Shown here piece after piece: positions 1 through 9,073 of a DNA stretch of 64,000 nt. The notes beneath the pieces are model-generated. The model ran no database searches. It was not told the origin of the DNA and saw only the letters and a program-made list of their open reading frames with translations. The first letter of the stretch is position 1. Every line of letters begins with the position of its first letter. This stretch comes from Motilibacter peucedani (lineage in GTDB: Bacteria > Actinomycetota > Actinomycetes > Motilibacterales > Motilibacteraceae): positions 186,001 to 250,000 of the forward strand of contig NZ_RBWV01000012.1 in the NCBI RefSeq assembly GCF_003634695.1, in the 5' to 3' direction. A program made the position numbers and the translations under genes.

Positions 1-632
<632 letters not shown>

Positions 633-689
633 CCCGCCCCGCTCGACCCGTCCGCGGCGCGACCAGCGCGTACGAGCGGTGGCAAGGAC

Positions 690-932
690 GCCCCAGCGGT
701 AGCGCAGCTGCCACCGCCGGCCCGCAGCTGCTACCGCTGAGGTCGAGGTTCCTACCTCTGCTAGCACGGCGTACGCCGTGAGGCGGCGTGCCAGCCCTGA
801 CGAGCGCGCTGGCGGGTGGGCGGTAGCGGAGCCGGCCCAGCGGTAGCCCTCCCGCTACCGCCGGCCCGCAGCTGCTACCGCCGAAGTCGAGCCTCCAACC
901 GCCGGCCCGCATCTGCTACCGCCGAGGTCGAC
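690..932. repeat. Intergenic inverted/direct repeat array between convergent genes
   Basis: The 338 bases between lepA and the next gene hold no supportable gene. They contain a roughly 65-bp unit twice (690-755 and 836-900) and a partial third copy (895-932). Each unit contains CCGGCCCGCA, CTGCTACCGC and GTCGA in that order. The 8-mer GCGGTAGC or its complement GCTACCGC occurs at 696-703, 730-737, 820-827, 840-847, 854-861, 874-881 and 915-922, so several hairpins can form, for example 840-847 with 854-861. It may act as a bidirectional transcription end or be a short palindromic repeat family. It has no T-tract. Confidence 0.75.
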
Positions 933-970
933 GTCGCGACCGCCGACCCAGGGCAGAGCGCGGTACGCGG

Positions 971-3469
971 TCAGGCCGTGGGCGCCTGCTGCGCCGTGCC
1001 GCCCGCGACGCTGAGCCGGCGGCGGCCGCGCTCGCTGGCGAGCAGGTCGATGTAGCGGTGCGGCGCTCCGAGCCAGCCGGGCACCAGCTCGGGGTCGAGC
1101 GGGCGGGAGAGCCAGTAGCCCTGGGCGGTGTCGCAGCCGATCTGGCGCAGCCGCTGCCAGGTGCGCTCGTCCTCGACCCCCTCGGCGACGACCGCCAGGC
1201 GCAGCGTGTGCACGAGGTTGACCAGCGCGCAGACGATGGCATCGTCGTCGGCGACCTCCGACATGCCCATGACGAAGGACTTGTCGATCTTGACCTCGTC
1301 GACGGGCAGCTGGCGCAGGTAGGTCAGCGAGGACTGGCCGGCGCCGAGGTCGTCGATCGACAGGCGCACCCCCAGCGCCCGCAGGTCGTGGAGCACGCGC
1401 AGCGCGTGCGCCGGGTCGCGCATGACCGCGCCCTCGGTGATCTCGAGCGTGAGCCGGTGCGGCGGGATGCCGGCGAGCTCGAGGTGGCGGCGCACGCCCT
1501 GCACGAAGTCGGTGTCGTGCAGCGTCGGGGGCGAGACGTTGACGGCGACGGAGACGTAGCTGCCCTGGTCCTGCCACGCGCGGCACTGGCGCAGGCTCGT
1601 GGCGAGCACCCAGTCGGTGAGGTCGCTGATGAGCCCGACCTGCTCCGCGACCGGGATGAACGTGTCGGGCCCGACGACCCCGCGCACCGGGTCGTGCCAG
1701 CGGATGAGCGCCTCGAGGCTGGTGACCCGGCCCTCGACGATGCTGACCTTGGGCTGGTACTGCAGCCGGAACTCCTCGTTGAGCAGTGCCCAGCGCAGGT
1801 CGCTCACCAGGGCCAGGCGGGCGGCGCTGTTGACGTCGGCGCGCGGGGTGTAGACCTGCGCGGGCGTGCGGGTCGACTTGGCGTAGTACATCGCCACGTC
1901 GGCGCAGCGCAGCAGCGCCTCGGAGGTCGTGCCGTGCTGCGGGCTCACGGCGATGCCGGTGCTCGCCTCCATCCGGAACGAGATGCCCGACATCGGCAGC
2001 GGCGCCATGAGCGCGTCGCGCACCTGCCCGGCGTGCACGAGCGCCTCGTTGGCGCCGGCGCCGCGCAGCAGCACCGCGAACTCGTCGCCGCCGAGGCGCG
2101 AGACGCAGGTGTCGGGCGCCGCCATCGCCCGCAGCCGGCGGGCCACCTCGCGCAGCAGGTCGTCGCCGGCGGCGTGGCCGAGGGTGTCGTTGACCTCCTT
2201 GAAGCGGTTCAGGTCGAGCAGCAGCACGGCTGCGGTCCCGCGCCCGCACGCGTCGTCGACCGCGCGCGTGAAGAGCACCCGGTTGGGCAGCCCGGTCAGC
2301 GGGTCGTGCAGTGCCCGGTAGTCGCTCGCGGCAGCCTGCTCTCGCAGCAGGTCGGCCAGCCGGCTGTTGTGCAGCCAGCTCGCCGCCTGCCCGGCGATCG
2401 CCTCGAGCAGCGCCGCGTCCTCGGTGCCGAAGCCGCCGACGTCGCCGAGCCGGTCGTGGACGCTCAGCACGCCGATGCGCCCGTCCGGTCCGTCGAGCGC
2501 GCTCTCGAGCTCGTCGGCCGACTCGGGGACCTGCGGGGTGCCGGGGTGGTGCTCGGTGAGCTCCCGCACGCCGGACGCGTCGCAGGCGAAGGTGCGCGAG
2601 GTGCCCTCGGCGCCCACGAAGCCGGGGGACAGGACCAGAGCGGCGGAGTCGGCGACGAGCAGCTCGCGGGTGCGCTCGAGCACGTACGCGACGGTCGCCT
2701 CGAGCTCGAGCTGCTCGCCGACGCCGTGGCTGAAGCGGTTGAGGCTCTCCACCAGGCGGTGCCGGCGCTGGAGCTTCACGTGCGCACGGGTCGCGGACCA
2801 GACGGCGGCGCCCACCACCAGCAGCACCCAGGCGTTGCGCCAGCTCGTGCGCAGCAGGTCGAAGGCCACGAGCCCGAAGCTGACGTTGGTGAGCGAGACG
2901 AGCTGGCCCTCGAGCAGCCCGCGGACGGCGAGGCCGGTCGGGACCGCCCCCTCGCGCACCCAGATCGCGGCGAGGATCGCACCGGTGGAGACGAGCTCCG
3001 CGACCGCGACGGCGACTATCGCCGCCACCCAGGCGCGCGGGGAGGTCGCGAGGCCGGGGCCGTCGCCGGCGAGCGCGCGCCAGATCGCGACCGCGAGCAG
3101 GGTGTCGAGCCACCACTGGGCGCAGTTGAACAGCAGCTTCTCGGCCGGCTGGCGGCGCAGGGCGAGCGCTGCGGCCCCGCCCAGCAGCCGTGCGACGACC
3201 ACGTGGGTCGGGCTCAGCGTGAACAGCCCGATGACGAGCGGGATCTCCGACAGCGCGAACGAGTGCGCCTCGCGCCCGAACTGCACGTGGACGACGCACA
3301 GCTCGGCGAGCACGAAGGCGGGCACGAGCTCCCACCAGTGCCACGACGACGCGACCGCCGCTCCCGCCACCGACCGGGTCACGACGACGTGGAGCACGGC
3401 TGAGCAGCCGGCGACCGCCAGGACCAGCGGCCAGGTGCCGCCCCGGCGCGCGAGCTGCGCCCGGGTCAT
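971..3469 (-). CDS. Membrane GAF-GGDEF-EAL cyclic-di-GMP signalling protein
   Basis: An 832-residue protein predicted to make and/or break cyclic di-GMP at the membrane. Residues 1 to about 190 form six to eight hydrophobic segments (a MASE-like sensor). A GAF-like domain follows (about 210-360), then a GGDEF domain with intact RLGGDEF near residue 459, then an EAL domain starting SLEALIRW near 586 with VAVNVSP, LEITEGA, IDDLGAG near 707, KIDKSFV and VVAEGVED. Both catalytic signatures look intact, so either activity is possible; often only one dominates in vivo. The start ATG is at 3469, only 7 nt after the stop of the upstream subtilisin gene, which implies one transcript. It shares its GGDEF-EAL order with the gene at 52690. 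Confidence 0.93.
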   Translation of the reverse strand: MTRAQLARRGGTWPLVLAVAGCSAVLHVVVTRSVAGAAVASSWHWWELVPAFVLAELCVVHVQFGREAHSFALSEIPLVIGLFTLSPTHVVVARLLGGAAALALRRQPAEKLLFNCAQWWLDTLLAVAIWRALAGDGPGLATSPRAWVAAIVAVAVAELVSTGAILAAIWVREGAVPTGLAVRGLLEGQLVSLTNVSFGLVAFDLLRTSWRNAWVLLVVGAAVWSATRAHVKLQRRHRLVESLNRFSHGVGEQLELEATVAYVLERTRELLVADSAALVLSPGFVGAEGTSRTFACDASGVRELTEHHPGTPQVPESADELESALDGPDGRIGVLSVHDRLGDVGGFGTEDAALLEAIAGQAASWLHNSRLADLLREQAAASDYRALHDPLTGLPNRVLFTRAVDDACGRGTAAVLLLDLNRFKEVNDTLGHAAGDDLLREVARRLRAMAAPDTCVSRLGGDEFAVLLRGAGANEALVHAGQVRDALMAPLPMSGISFRMEASTGIAVSPQHGTTSEALLRCADVAMYYAKSTRTPAQVYTPRADVNSAARLALVSDLRWALLNEEFRLQYQPKVSIVEGRVTSLEALIRWHDPVRGVVGPDTFIPVAEQVGLISDLTDWVLATSLRQCRAWQDQGSYVSVAVNVSPPTLHDTDFVQGVRRHLELAGIPPHRLTLEITEGAVMRDPAHALRVLHDLRALGVRLSIDDLGAGQSSLTYLRQLPVDEVKIDKSFVMGMSEVADDDAIVCALVNLVHTLRLAVVAEGVEDERTWQRLRQIGCDTAQGYWLSRPLDPELVPGWLGAPHRYIDLLASERGRRRLSVAGGTAQQAPTA

Positions 3470-3476
3470 GCGACCG

Positions 3477-5057
3477 TCACCGCCCCGGCCAGGAGGCGCC
3501 GCTCCAGCTCTGGCTGGACCAGCTCTGGCTCGACCAGCTCTGGCTGTGCCAGCCCTCGCCGCTCCAGCTCTGGCTCGACCAGCTCTGGCTCGACCAGTCG
3601 TGCCCGGCGAAGTCGTCGCCGGCCCACGACGGCGACCAGGCCGCCCGCGCCCACGCGGTGCCGGCCCACGAGGTGTCGCACCAGCAGTCGCCCGCCCAGC
3701 GCGCGCCGCGCCACTGCCCGTCCGACCACGCCGTGCCTGCGCGCGAGTCCGGAGCCCAGTCCGCCGGGGTCCAGGCGTGCCCGAAGATGTCGCGCTCGCC
3801 GACCAGCGGGCTGTCGCCGTCGACCACGTGCACGCTGCCGCGCGCGGCCTCGAGCGAGCCGAGCCCCGTGGAGGCGGGCCAGGCCTGCTGGAGCACCGGG
3901 ACAGGGGCGGCGGCGGCCGCCGCCACGTCGAGCAGACCCGTGCCCGAGGCCCGCGCGCCGGCGAGGAGCAGCGGGCGCGAGGTGCCCATCAGCAGCGCCT
4001 TGACCTGGTCGGGGCGCAGCTCCGGACGGGCCTGCAGCAGCAGCGCGGCCGCTCCTGCGGTGACGGCCGCGGCCTGGGAGGTGCCGCTGCCCTTGAAGAA
4101 CCGGTCGCCGACCCGCGCTCCGGGGTAGGCGGTGTCGACGTACGAGCCGGGGTCGCGCAGCGAGACGATCGACTGGCCCGGCGCGAGCAGGTCGACGTGC
4201 CGGCCGGACGAGCCCCGGCTGGAGAACTGCGGCACCGAGTCGTCCAGCGTCGACCGGGTGCCGTGGGTGTCGTCGGCCCCGACGGCGATCACGTAGGGGT
4301 CGCTCGCCGGGCTGTCGAGGCGCGGCTGCTCCGAGCCCTTGTTGCCGCCGGCGGAGACGACGGTGATGCCGGCGCGCCATGCGCTCTCGAGCGCGTGGGC
4401 GAGCGGGTCCACCGCGTACGCCTGCGTGGAGTCGGTGCCGAACGCGAGGCACAGCACGCGTACGTGGAGGCCGGGGTCGTTCTTGTGCGTCACGACCCAG
4501 TCGACGGCGGCGATCACCTGCGAGACGTCGACCGCGCCGTCGGAGGCGCCGACCCGCATGTCGAGCAGCGTCGCGCCGGGCGCGACGCCCGCGAACCCCG
4601 TGCTGTCGTCACGACCGGCGATGATCCCGGCCAGGTGCGTACCGTGCCCGAAGGCGTCGAGGTGGCGCAGCTGCGGGTGCGCGCTGTCGAGCGAGAGGTC
4701 CGGCCCGCTGACGACGTTGCCCGAGCTCAGGCCCGGCACCGGGACGACGCCGGTGTCGACGAGGGCGACGCCGATGCCGGAGCCGTCGATGCCGCGAGAG
4801 CGCAGCACGTCGGCCCCGACCGCCGCCGAGACCTGGTCCAGCGGGGTCTGGGCGGGGGAGTAGCCCCACGCGGCGCCGCGCAGCAGGCCGGCCGTGGTGT
4901 CCAGCGCGTCGGTGACCGGGCTGAGCACGGTGCCGAGCAGCGGGTCGAGCAGGCCGGCGTGAGCAGGAGAAGCGGGGGCGAGGGTGAGCGCGCCCGCAAC
5001 CGCGGACACCGCCACGGCCGAGCACCCGCGCCGCAGAGCTCTCCTCAGCGAGACCAT
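3477..5057 (-). CDS. Secreted S8 subtilisin-like protease with tryptophan-rich repeat tail
   Basis: A 526-residue serine peptidase. The start ATG at 5057 follows a G-rich ribosome site (GGGTGCGGGG) and opens a signal peptide ending near SPAHA (residue 34). The catalytic triad is visible: Asp in VALVDTGV (about 100), His in FGHGTHLAG (about 139) and Ser in GSGTSQAAA (about 325). The last 100 residues (about 425-526) are not protease: they carry a Trp every 4-8 residues and end in tandem WSSQSWS units, glycine and serine rich, with one WCDTSW. The tail is encoded by a repetitive stretch at 3499-3603. It probably lies outside the cell; the tail may bind wall or polymer, which is inference. It is divergent from hemW and co-directional with the GGDEF-EAL gene. 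Confidence 0.93.
   Translation of the reverse strand: MVSLRRALRRGCSAVAVSAVAGALTLAPASPAHAGLLDPLLGTVLSPVTDALDTTAGLLRGAAWGYSPAQTPLDQVSAAVGADVLRSRGIDGSGIGVALVDTGVVPVPGLSSGNVVSGPDLSLDSAHPQLRHLDAFGHGTHLAGIIAGRDDSTGFAGVAPGATLLDMRVGASDGAVDVSQVIAAVDWVVTHKNDPGLHVRVLCLAFGTDSTQAYAVDPLAHALESAWRAGITVVSAGGNKGSEQPRLDSPASDPYVIAVGADDTHGTRSTLDDSVPQFSSRGSSGRHVDLLAPGQSIVSLRDPGSYVDTAYPGARVGDRFFKGSGTSQAAAVTAGAAALLLQARPELRPDQVKALLMGTSRPLLLAGARASGTGLLDVAAAAAAPVPVLQQAWPASTGLGSLEAARGSVHVVDGDSPLVGERDIFGHAWTPADWAPDSRAGTAWSDGQWRGARWAGDCWCDTSWAGTAWARAAWSPSWAGDDFAGHDWSSQSWSSQSWSGEGWHSQSWSSQSWSSQSWSGASWPGR
3499..3603. repeat. Tandem repeat coding for the WSSQSWS tail
   Basis: The 15-base unit CAGCTCTGGCTCGAC recurs, with small changes, inside a 60-base higher-order unit that starts at 3499 and again at 3559 (both begin GCCGCTCCAGCTCTGGCT). 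It lies in frame in the 3' end of the subtilisin gene, so copy-number change would lengthen or shorten the Trp-rich tail in steps of five residues. Confidence 0.85.
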
Positions 5058-5153
5058 CGAACCCCCCGCACCCTGTGCGTGACCAAGCGTGGTGAAGCAA
5101 TCACTTCGTGCATGCCTGCCGGGGCATCCGCTCAAACCTGGGAGACTGGGCAG

Positions 5154-6371
5154 GTGCCCTCGACGCTTCCTGACGGAGCTCCTGCTCCTGCCGACGGCAC
5201 CCTGCCCCCGGCCTCGCTCGCGCGGCTGGGCAGCTCGCCGCTCGGCGCCTACGTCCACGTGCCCTACTGCGCCACGCGCTGCGGCTACTGCGACTTCAAC
5301 ACCTACACCGCCGCGGAGCTCGGGCCGGGCGTCAGCCGCGCCACGTGGGCGGACTCCCTGACGCAGGAGGTCGCGCTCGCCCGGCGGGTGCTGGGCGCGC
5401 CGGCGCCGCCGCTGGAGACCGTGTTCTACGGCGGCGGGACGCCCACGCTGCTCGAGCCGGCCGCCCTGGTCTCCGTGCTCGCCGCGCTGCGCGACGCCTT
5501 CGGACTGGCCGAGGGCGCCGAGGTGACGACAGAGGCCAACCCCGACTCGGTCGGTCCCGAAGCCCTGAGCGAGCTGCGCCGCGGCGGGTTCACCCGGGTG
5601 TCGTTCGGCATGCAGTCGGCGGTGCCGCACGTGCTGGCGACCCTCGACCGCGTGCACACGCCGGGGCGCGCCGGTGCCGCGGTCGCCGAGGCGCGGGCGG
5701 CCGGCTTCGAGCACCTCAGCGTGGACCTGATCTACGGCGCGCCCGGCGAGACGCTCGCCGACTGGGCGGTGTCGCTGGAGGCGGCGCTCGCGTGCGAGCC
5801 CGACCACGTCTCGGCCTACGCGCTGATCGTCGAGGACGGCACCCGGCTCGCCGCACGCGTACGCCGTGGCGAGCTCGCCGCGCCCGACGACGACTACATG
5901 GCCGACGCCTACGCCCTCGCCGACGCCACGCTCACGGCTGCGGGCTACGAGTGCTACGAGCTGTCGAACTGGGCACGGCCGGGCGGCCGCTGCCGGCACA
6001 ACGAGCTCTACTGGCGCGGCGCCGACTGGTGGGGCTTCGGGCCGGGCGCGCACAGCCACGTGGGCGGCACCCGGTGGTGGAACGTCAAGCACCCCGCCGC
6101 CTGGGCCGGCCGGCTCGAGTCCGGGCAGAGCCCGGCGGCCGCCCGCGAGCTGCTCAGCGCCGAGGACCAGCGGGTCGAGCGCATCCTGCTCGAGACCCGG
6201 CTCTCGGCGGGGCTGCCGCTCGAGGTGCTGGCGCCGCAGGGTGCCCGGGCGGCGCGCGGGTTCGTCGACGAGGGGCTGCTGCGCAGCGACGCGTGGCACG
6301 ACGGCCGGGCCGCACTCACCCTGCGCGGCCGGCTCCTCGCCGACGCGGTCGTGCGCGACCTCGTCGACTGA
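5154..6371 (+). CDS. hemW: Radical SAM heme chaperone HemW
   Basis: A 405-residue member of the HemW (formerly oxygen-independent coproporphyrinogen oxidase-like) family, thought to hand heme to respiratory enzymes rather than oxidise coproporphyrinogen. The radical SAM cluster motif is CATRCGYC at residues 39-46, followed by FYGGGTPT, VDLIYGAPGE and the family C-terminal motif RHNELYW. I chose GTG 5154 because the resulting N-terminus (VPSTLPDGAPAP) matches the conserved actinobacterial beginning and GGGAG lies just upstream; ATG 5112 in the same frame would add 14 residues. Its place near lepA and hrcA is typical for actinobacteria. Confidence 0.95.
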   Translation: MPSTLPDGAPAPADGTLPPASLARLGSSPLGAYVHVPYCATRCGYCDFNTYTAAELGPGVSRATWADSLTQEVALARRVLGAPAPPLETVFYGGGTPTLLEPAALVSVLAALRDAFGLAEGAEVTTEANPDSVGPEALSELRRGGFTRVSFGMQSAVPHVLATLDRVHTPGRAGAAVAEARAAGFEHLSVDLIYGAPGETLADWAVSLEAALACEPDHVSAYALIVEDGTRLAARVRRGELAAPDDDYMADAYALADATLTAAGYECYELSNWARPGGRCRHNELYWRGADWWGFGPGAHSHVGGTRWWNVKHPAAWAGRLESGQSPAAARELLSAEDQRVERILLETRLSAGLPLEVLAPQGARAARGFVDEGLLRSDAWHDGRAALTLRGRLLADAVVRDLVD

Positions 6372-6398
6372 CCCGTTGCCTGGTCAGAGCGTGGGCGG

Positions 6399-6890
6399 CT
6401 ACTTCACGAGGCGCAGGTTGACCGGGTAGCGGTAGGCCTGGCCGTTGTTGGCGGCCACCGACGCCAGGACGATGAGCACCAGCGCCACGACAGCGACGAC
6501 GCCGGCCAGCGGGACGACGACGATCAGGCCGAGCCCGAGGGTCACGACGCTGGCGATGACGGCGACGATGCTCAGGAAGAGCAGCATCAGCTGGAAGTTG
6601 AGCGCCTCGACGGCGTGCCCGCGCACGAACGGCGAGCTCGGCCCCTTGACCAGCAGCACGACCAGCGGGCCGAGGAACCCCAGGGCGACGAACGAGGCCA
6701 GGATCCCCGACAGGTGCGCGGCGAGGCCCCACAGCCGGTCGTCCTGGGTGGGCTGTCCGTAGCCCGTGCCGAACCCGGGCCCCGGCGGCGGACCCCACCC
6801 CGGCGGCGGACCCCACCCCGGCGGCGGTCCTCCGGGCGGCGGGCCCCAGCCGGGCGGCGGTCCCTGCGGCGGGCCGGGAGGCAGGCTCAT
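6399..6890 (-). CDS. DUF4870 membrane protein with Pro-Gly-rich N-terminus
   Basis: A 163-residue predicted membrane protein. Residues 1-48 are a low-complexity PPPGWGPPPG repeat region, likely cytoplasmic. A DUF4870 domain follows: RLWGLAAHLSGIL, a first hydrophobic segment, the conserved GHAVEALNFQL, then two more hydrophobic segments and a short tail ending NLRLVK. Function is unknown for the family. Its ATG overlaps the TGA of the DUF3097 gene (ATGA at 6887-6890), so the two are translationally coupled. Confidence 0.9.
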   Translation of the reverse strand: MSLPPGPPQGPPPGWGPPPGGPPPGWGPPPGWGPPPGPGFGTGYGQPTQDDRLWGLAAHLSGILASFVALGFLGPLVVLLVKGPSSPFVRGHAVEALNFQLMLLFLSIVAVIASVVTLGLGLIVVVPLAGVVAVVALVLIVLASVAANNGQAYRYPVNLRLVK

Positions 6891-7708
6891 GGCTCCAGTG
6901 TGGCAGTGACGAAGTCGATCAGCTCCTCAACGCGCCCGAGCAGGCTGGGCTCGAGGTCGGCGTAGGTGCGCACGCTGCCGAGGATGCGCCGCCAGGCCGC
7001 GGGCGGGTCGACGGGCCAGCCGAGCGCCTCGCAGACGCCCTCCTTCCACGGCACGCCGCGCGGGACGACGGGCCACACCCCGATGCCCAGCACCGACGGG
7101 CGCACGGCCTGCCAGACGTCGACGTAGGGGTGTCCCAGGACGAGCACGTGCGGGCCGGCCGCCTGTGCGGCGATCCGCGACTCCTTCGAGCCCGGCACGA
7201 GGTGGTCGACGAGCACGCCGAGGCGGGAGTCGGGCCCCGGGTCGAAGGCGCGCGCCCGCTCGGGCAGGTCGTCGACGCCGTCGAGCATCTCGACGACGAC
7301 GCCCTCGACGCGCAGGTCGTCGCCCCAGACCTTCTCGACGAGCTCGGCGTCGTGCTTGCCCTCGACCCAGATGCGGCTGCCGCGGGCGACGCGCGCGCGG
7401 GCGCCGTGGACGGCGACCGAGCCCGAGGCCGTACGCGTGGGTGCCGCGGGCGCCGCCGCGACCGGGCGCACCAGGCGCACGGGCCTGCCCTCGACCAGGA
7501 AGCCGGGGCCGGCCGGGAAGGAGCGCCGCTTGCCGTGGCGGTCCTCGAGGACGACGAGCGTGCCGGCCGGCTGCTTCTCGACGACGACCACGGCGCCGCA
7601 CCACCCGGTCTGGACGTCCTCGACGACCAGGCCGATCTCCGCCGGCACCTCCGGCGGCGGCACCTTGCGGGGCTTGGCGGGCAGGGCGGAGGGACCGTAC
7701 GGCAGCAC
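6887..7708 (-). CDS. DUF3097 family protein
   Basis: A 273-residue cytoplasmic protein of the actinobacterial DUF3097 family. It begins VLPYGPSAL, has a beta-rich N-terminal part (GLVVEDVQTGWCGAVVVVEK), then WVEGKHDAELVEKVWGDDLR and HVLVLGHPYVDVWQAV, which resemble a Toprim-like nucleotide-processing core; that reading is inference. The start is GTG 7708, with no Shine-Dalgarno but a TAGCAT box 7 nt upstream, suggesting a leaderless message. It overlaps the DUF4870 gene by 4 nt downstream and lies just after a 55-codon gene whose stop codon falls inside that box. Confidence 0.9.
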   Translation of the reverse strand: MLPYGPSALPAKPRKVPPPEVPAEIGLVVEDVQTGWCGAVVVVEKQPAGTLVVLEDRHGKRRSFPAGPGFLVEGRPVRLVRPVAAAPAAPTRTASGSVAVHGARARVARGSRIWVEGKHDAELVEKVWGDDLRVEGVVVEMLDGVDDLPERARAFDPGPDSRLGVLVDHLVPGSKESRIAAQAAGPHVLVLGHPYVDVWQAVRPSVLGIGVWPVVPRGVPWKEGVCEALGWPVDPPAAWRRILGSVRTYADLEPSLLGRVEELIDFVTATLEP

Positions 7709-7715
7709 CCGCCGG

Positions 7716-7721
7716 ATGCTA
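7716..7721 (-). promoter_or_regulatory. Candidate -10 box of the DUF3097 gene (leaderless)
   Basis: TAGCAT on the minus strand ends 7 nt before GTG 7708, and no ribosome site is present. Its first three bases are also the TAG stop codon (7719-7721) of the small upstream gene. No clear -35 is visible. Confidence 0.55.
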
Positions 7722-7886
7722 GCTGCCGGGAGGCTGCTGGCCCTTGCGACCCGCGCGCACCTTGGCGGCGAGCTGCTGGACCTGGGCGCGGGTGGCGGGG
7801 TCCTTGGCCTTGCGCTGGGCCTCGGTGATCAGCTGCTGGCCGGCGGGCGACTTGGCGAAGGCGACGATGCGGGTGAACAGCGGCAT
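7719..7886 (-). CDS. Conserved small hypothetical protein (55 aa)
   Basis: A short gene of 56 codons including the stop. It begins ATG at 7886 with GAGAGG 6-11 nt upstream as a ribosome site, and reads MPLFTRIVAFAKSPAGQ, then LITEAQRKAKDPATRAQ, then QLAAKVRAGRKGQQPPGS before TAG. It is a basic amphipathic helical peptide without a signal or membrane segment. The codon pattern (G or C at nearly every third position) supports that it is translated. It lies between the hrcA promoter region and the DUF3097 gene, divergent from hrcA. I do not know a function; DNA or RNA binding would fit the charge but is a guess. Confidence 0.75.
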   Translation of the reverse strand: MPLFTRIVAFAKSPAGQQLITEAQRKAKDPATRAQVQQLAAKVRAGRKGQQPPGS

Positions 7887-7953
7887 GGTGGGGACCTCTC
7901 GGTGGGTGGCGCGCGTGCTCTAGGAGTACCCAGACGCCGCAGGGTAGGTAAAC

Positions 7954-7980
7954 TTGGCACTTGCCCGGGCCGAGTGCCAA
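7954..7980. promoter_or_regulatory. CIRCE operator (HrcA-binding inverted repeat)
   Basis: TTGGCACTT, nine bases (GCCCGGGCC), then GAGTGCCAA. This is the 9-N9-9 layout of CIRCE (consensus TTAGCACTC-N9-GAGTGCTAA), with the A-to-G change often seen in GC-rich actinobacteria. It lies 46 nt before hrcA and predicts autoregulation of hrcA-dnaJ(-rsmE). Confidence 0.9.
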
Positions 7981-8026
7981 CTCCGCTGCCCGCCCGGGCG
8001 CCGTCGACCGCGAGGGAGGGTGCGCC

Positions 8027-9043
8027 GTGACCGAGGACCGCAAGCTCGCCGTCCTGCGCGCCATCGTGGAGGACTACGTCCGCACCCAGGAGCCGGTGGG
8101 CTCCAAGGCGCTGGTCGACCGCCACAACCTGGGCGTCTCGCCGGCGACGATCCGCAACGACATGGCGACGCTGGAGGAGGAGGGCTACATCGCCCAGCCC
8201 CACACCAGCGCCGGCCGGGTGCCGACCGACAAGGGCTACCGGCTGTTCGTCGACCGGCTCTCGAGCATCAAGCCGCTCTCGCCCGCCGAGCGCAGGGCGA
8301 TCCAGGCGTTCCTCGACGGCTCGCTCGACCTCGACGACGTCGTGGCGCGTACGGTCCGGCTGCTCGCCCAGCTCACCCGCCAGGTCGCCGTGGTGCAGTA
8401 CCCCTCGCTCACGCGCTCGTCGGTGCGCCACGTCGAGCTGGTCGCGCTCGGGCCGGCCCGCGTCATGGTCGTGCTGATCACCGACACCGGACGGGTCGAG
8501 CAGCGCATGGTCGACACCGGCGCCACCGCGTCCGAGACGCTGCTCGCCGACCTGCGCTCGAGGCTCAACACCGCCCTCGCCGGCGTGCGGCTTGCCGACG
8601 CGCCCGGCCGGGTCGAGCAGCTGGCCGACGCCTTCGGCGCGGACGACCGCACCGTCGTCACGGCCGTCGTGTCGACGCTGCTCGAGACGCTGGTCGAGAC
8701 CCGCGAGGAGCGGGTCGTCATGGCCGGCACGGCCAACCTGGCGCGCTTCGGACAGGACTTCCCGCTCACCATCCAGCCGGTGCTCGAGGCGCTGGAGGAG
8801 CAGGTGGTGCTGATGCGCCTGGTCGGCGAGGCCACCAGCACCTCCTCGCTCACCGTGCGCATCGGCGCCGAGAACCCCGAGGGGCTGACCTCGACCTCGG
8901 TGGTGTCGTTGGGCTACGGCAGCGGCGACCAGGCGCTCGCGGGCATCGGCGTGCTCGGCCCCATGCGCATGGACTACGCCTCGACCATGGGCGCCGTGCG
9001 GGCCGTCGCGCGCTACGTCAGCCACATCCTCACCGAGTCATGA
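8027..9043 (+). CDS. hrcA: Heat-inducible transcription repressor HrcA
   Basis: A 338-residue repressor of chaperone genes. The N-terminal winged helix carries [36 protein letters not shown] and [16 protein letters not shown], the hallmark HrcA sequences; the central GAF-like and dimerisation parts follow (ALLEQV-like [14 protein letters not shown], then [22 protein letters not shown]). The start is GTG 8027 behind GAGGGAGGG. A CIRCE operator lies immediately upstream, so it should repress itself and dnaJ; the activity of HrcA in this family depends on GroEL. It is followed 30 nt later by dnaJ. Confidence 0.97.
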   Translation: MTEDRKLAVLRAIVEDYVRTQEPVGSKALVDRHNLGVSPATIRNDMATLEEEGYIAQPHTSAGRVPTDKGYRLFVDRLSSIKPLSPAERRAIQAFLDGSLDLDDVVARTVRLLAQLTRQVAVVQYPSLTRSSVRHVELVALGPARVMVVLITDTGRVEQRMVDTGATASETLLADLRSRLNTALAGVRLADAPGRVEQLADAFGADDRTVVTAVVSTLLETLVETREERVVMAGTANLARFGQDFPLTIQPVLEALEEQVVLMRLVGEATSTSSLTVRIGAENPEGLTSTSVVSLGYGSGDQALAGIGVLGPMRMDYASTMGAVRAVARYVSHILTES

Positions 9044-9073
9044 CCCCGTCCTGCAGATTTGGAGCGTTGCCCG

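Noticed and set aside
855-3344. Very long open frames opposite or beside the GGDEF-EAL gene
   Set aside because: High GC leaves few stop codons; these frames are Arg/Ala/Pro-rich and lack domain signals, while the minus-strand gene at 971-3469 has complete GGDEF and EAL motifs.
2367-5153. A 1334-codon open frame ending as HemW
   Set aside because: Only the part from 5154 shows HemW sequence; the rest is a shadow opposite the protease and c-di-GMP genes. A domain fusion is not supported.
5058-6299. N-terminal extension of the W-rich protease to 940 residues
   Set aside because: The extension is antisense to hemW. ATG 5057 gives a signal peptide with a ribosome site before it.
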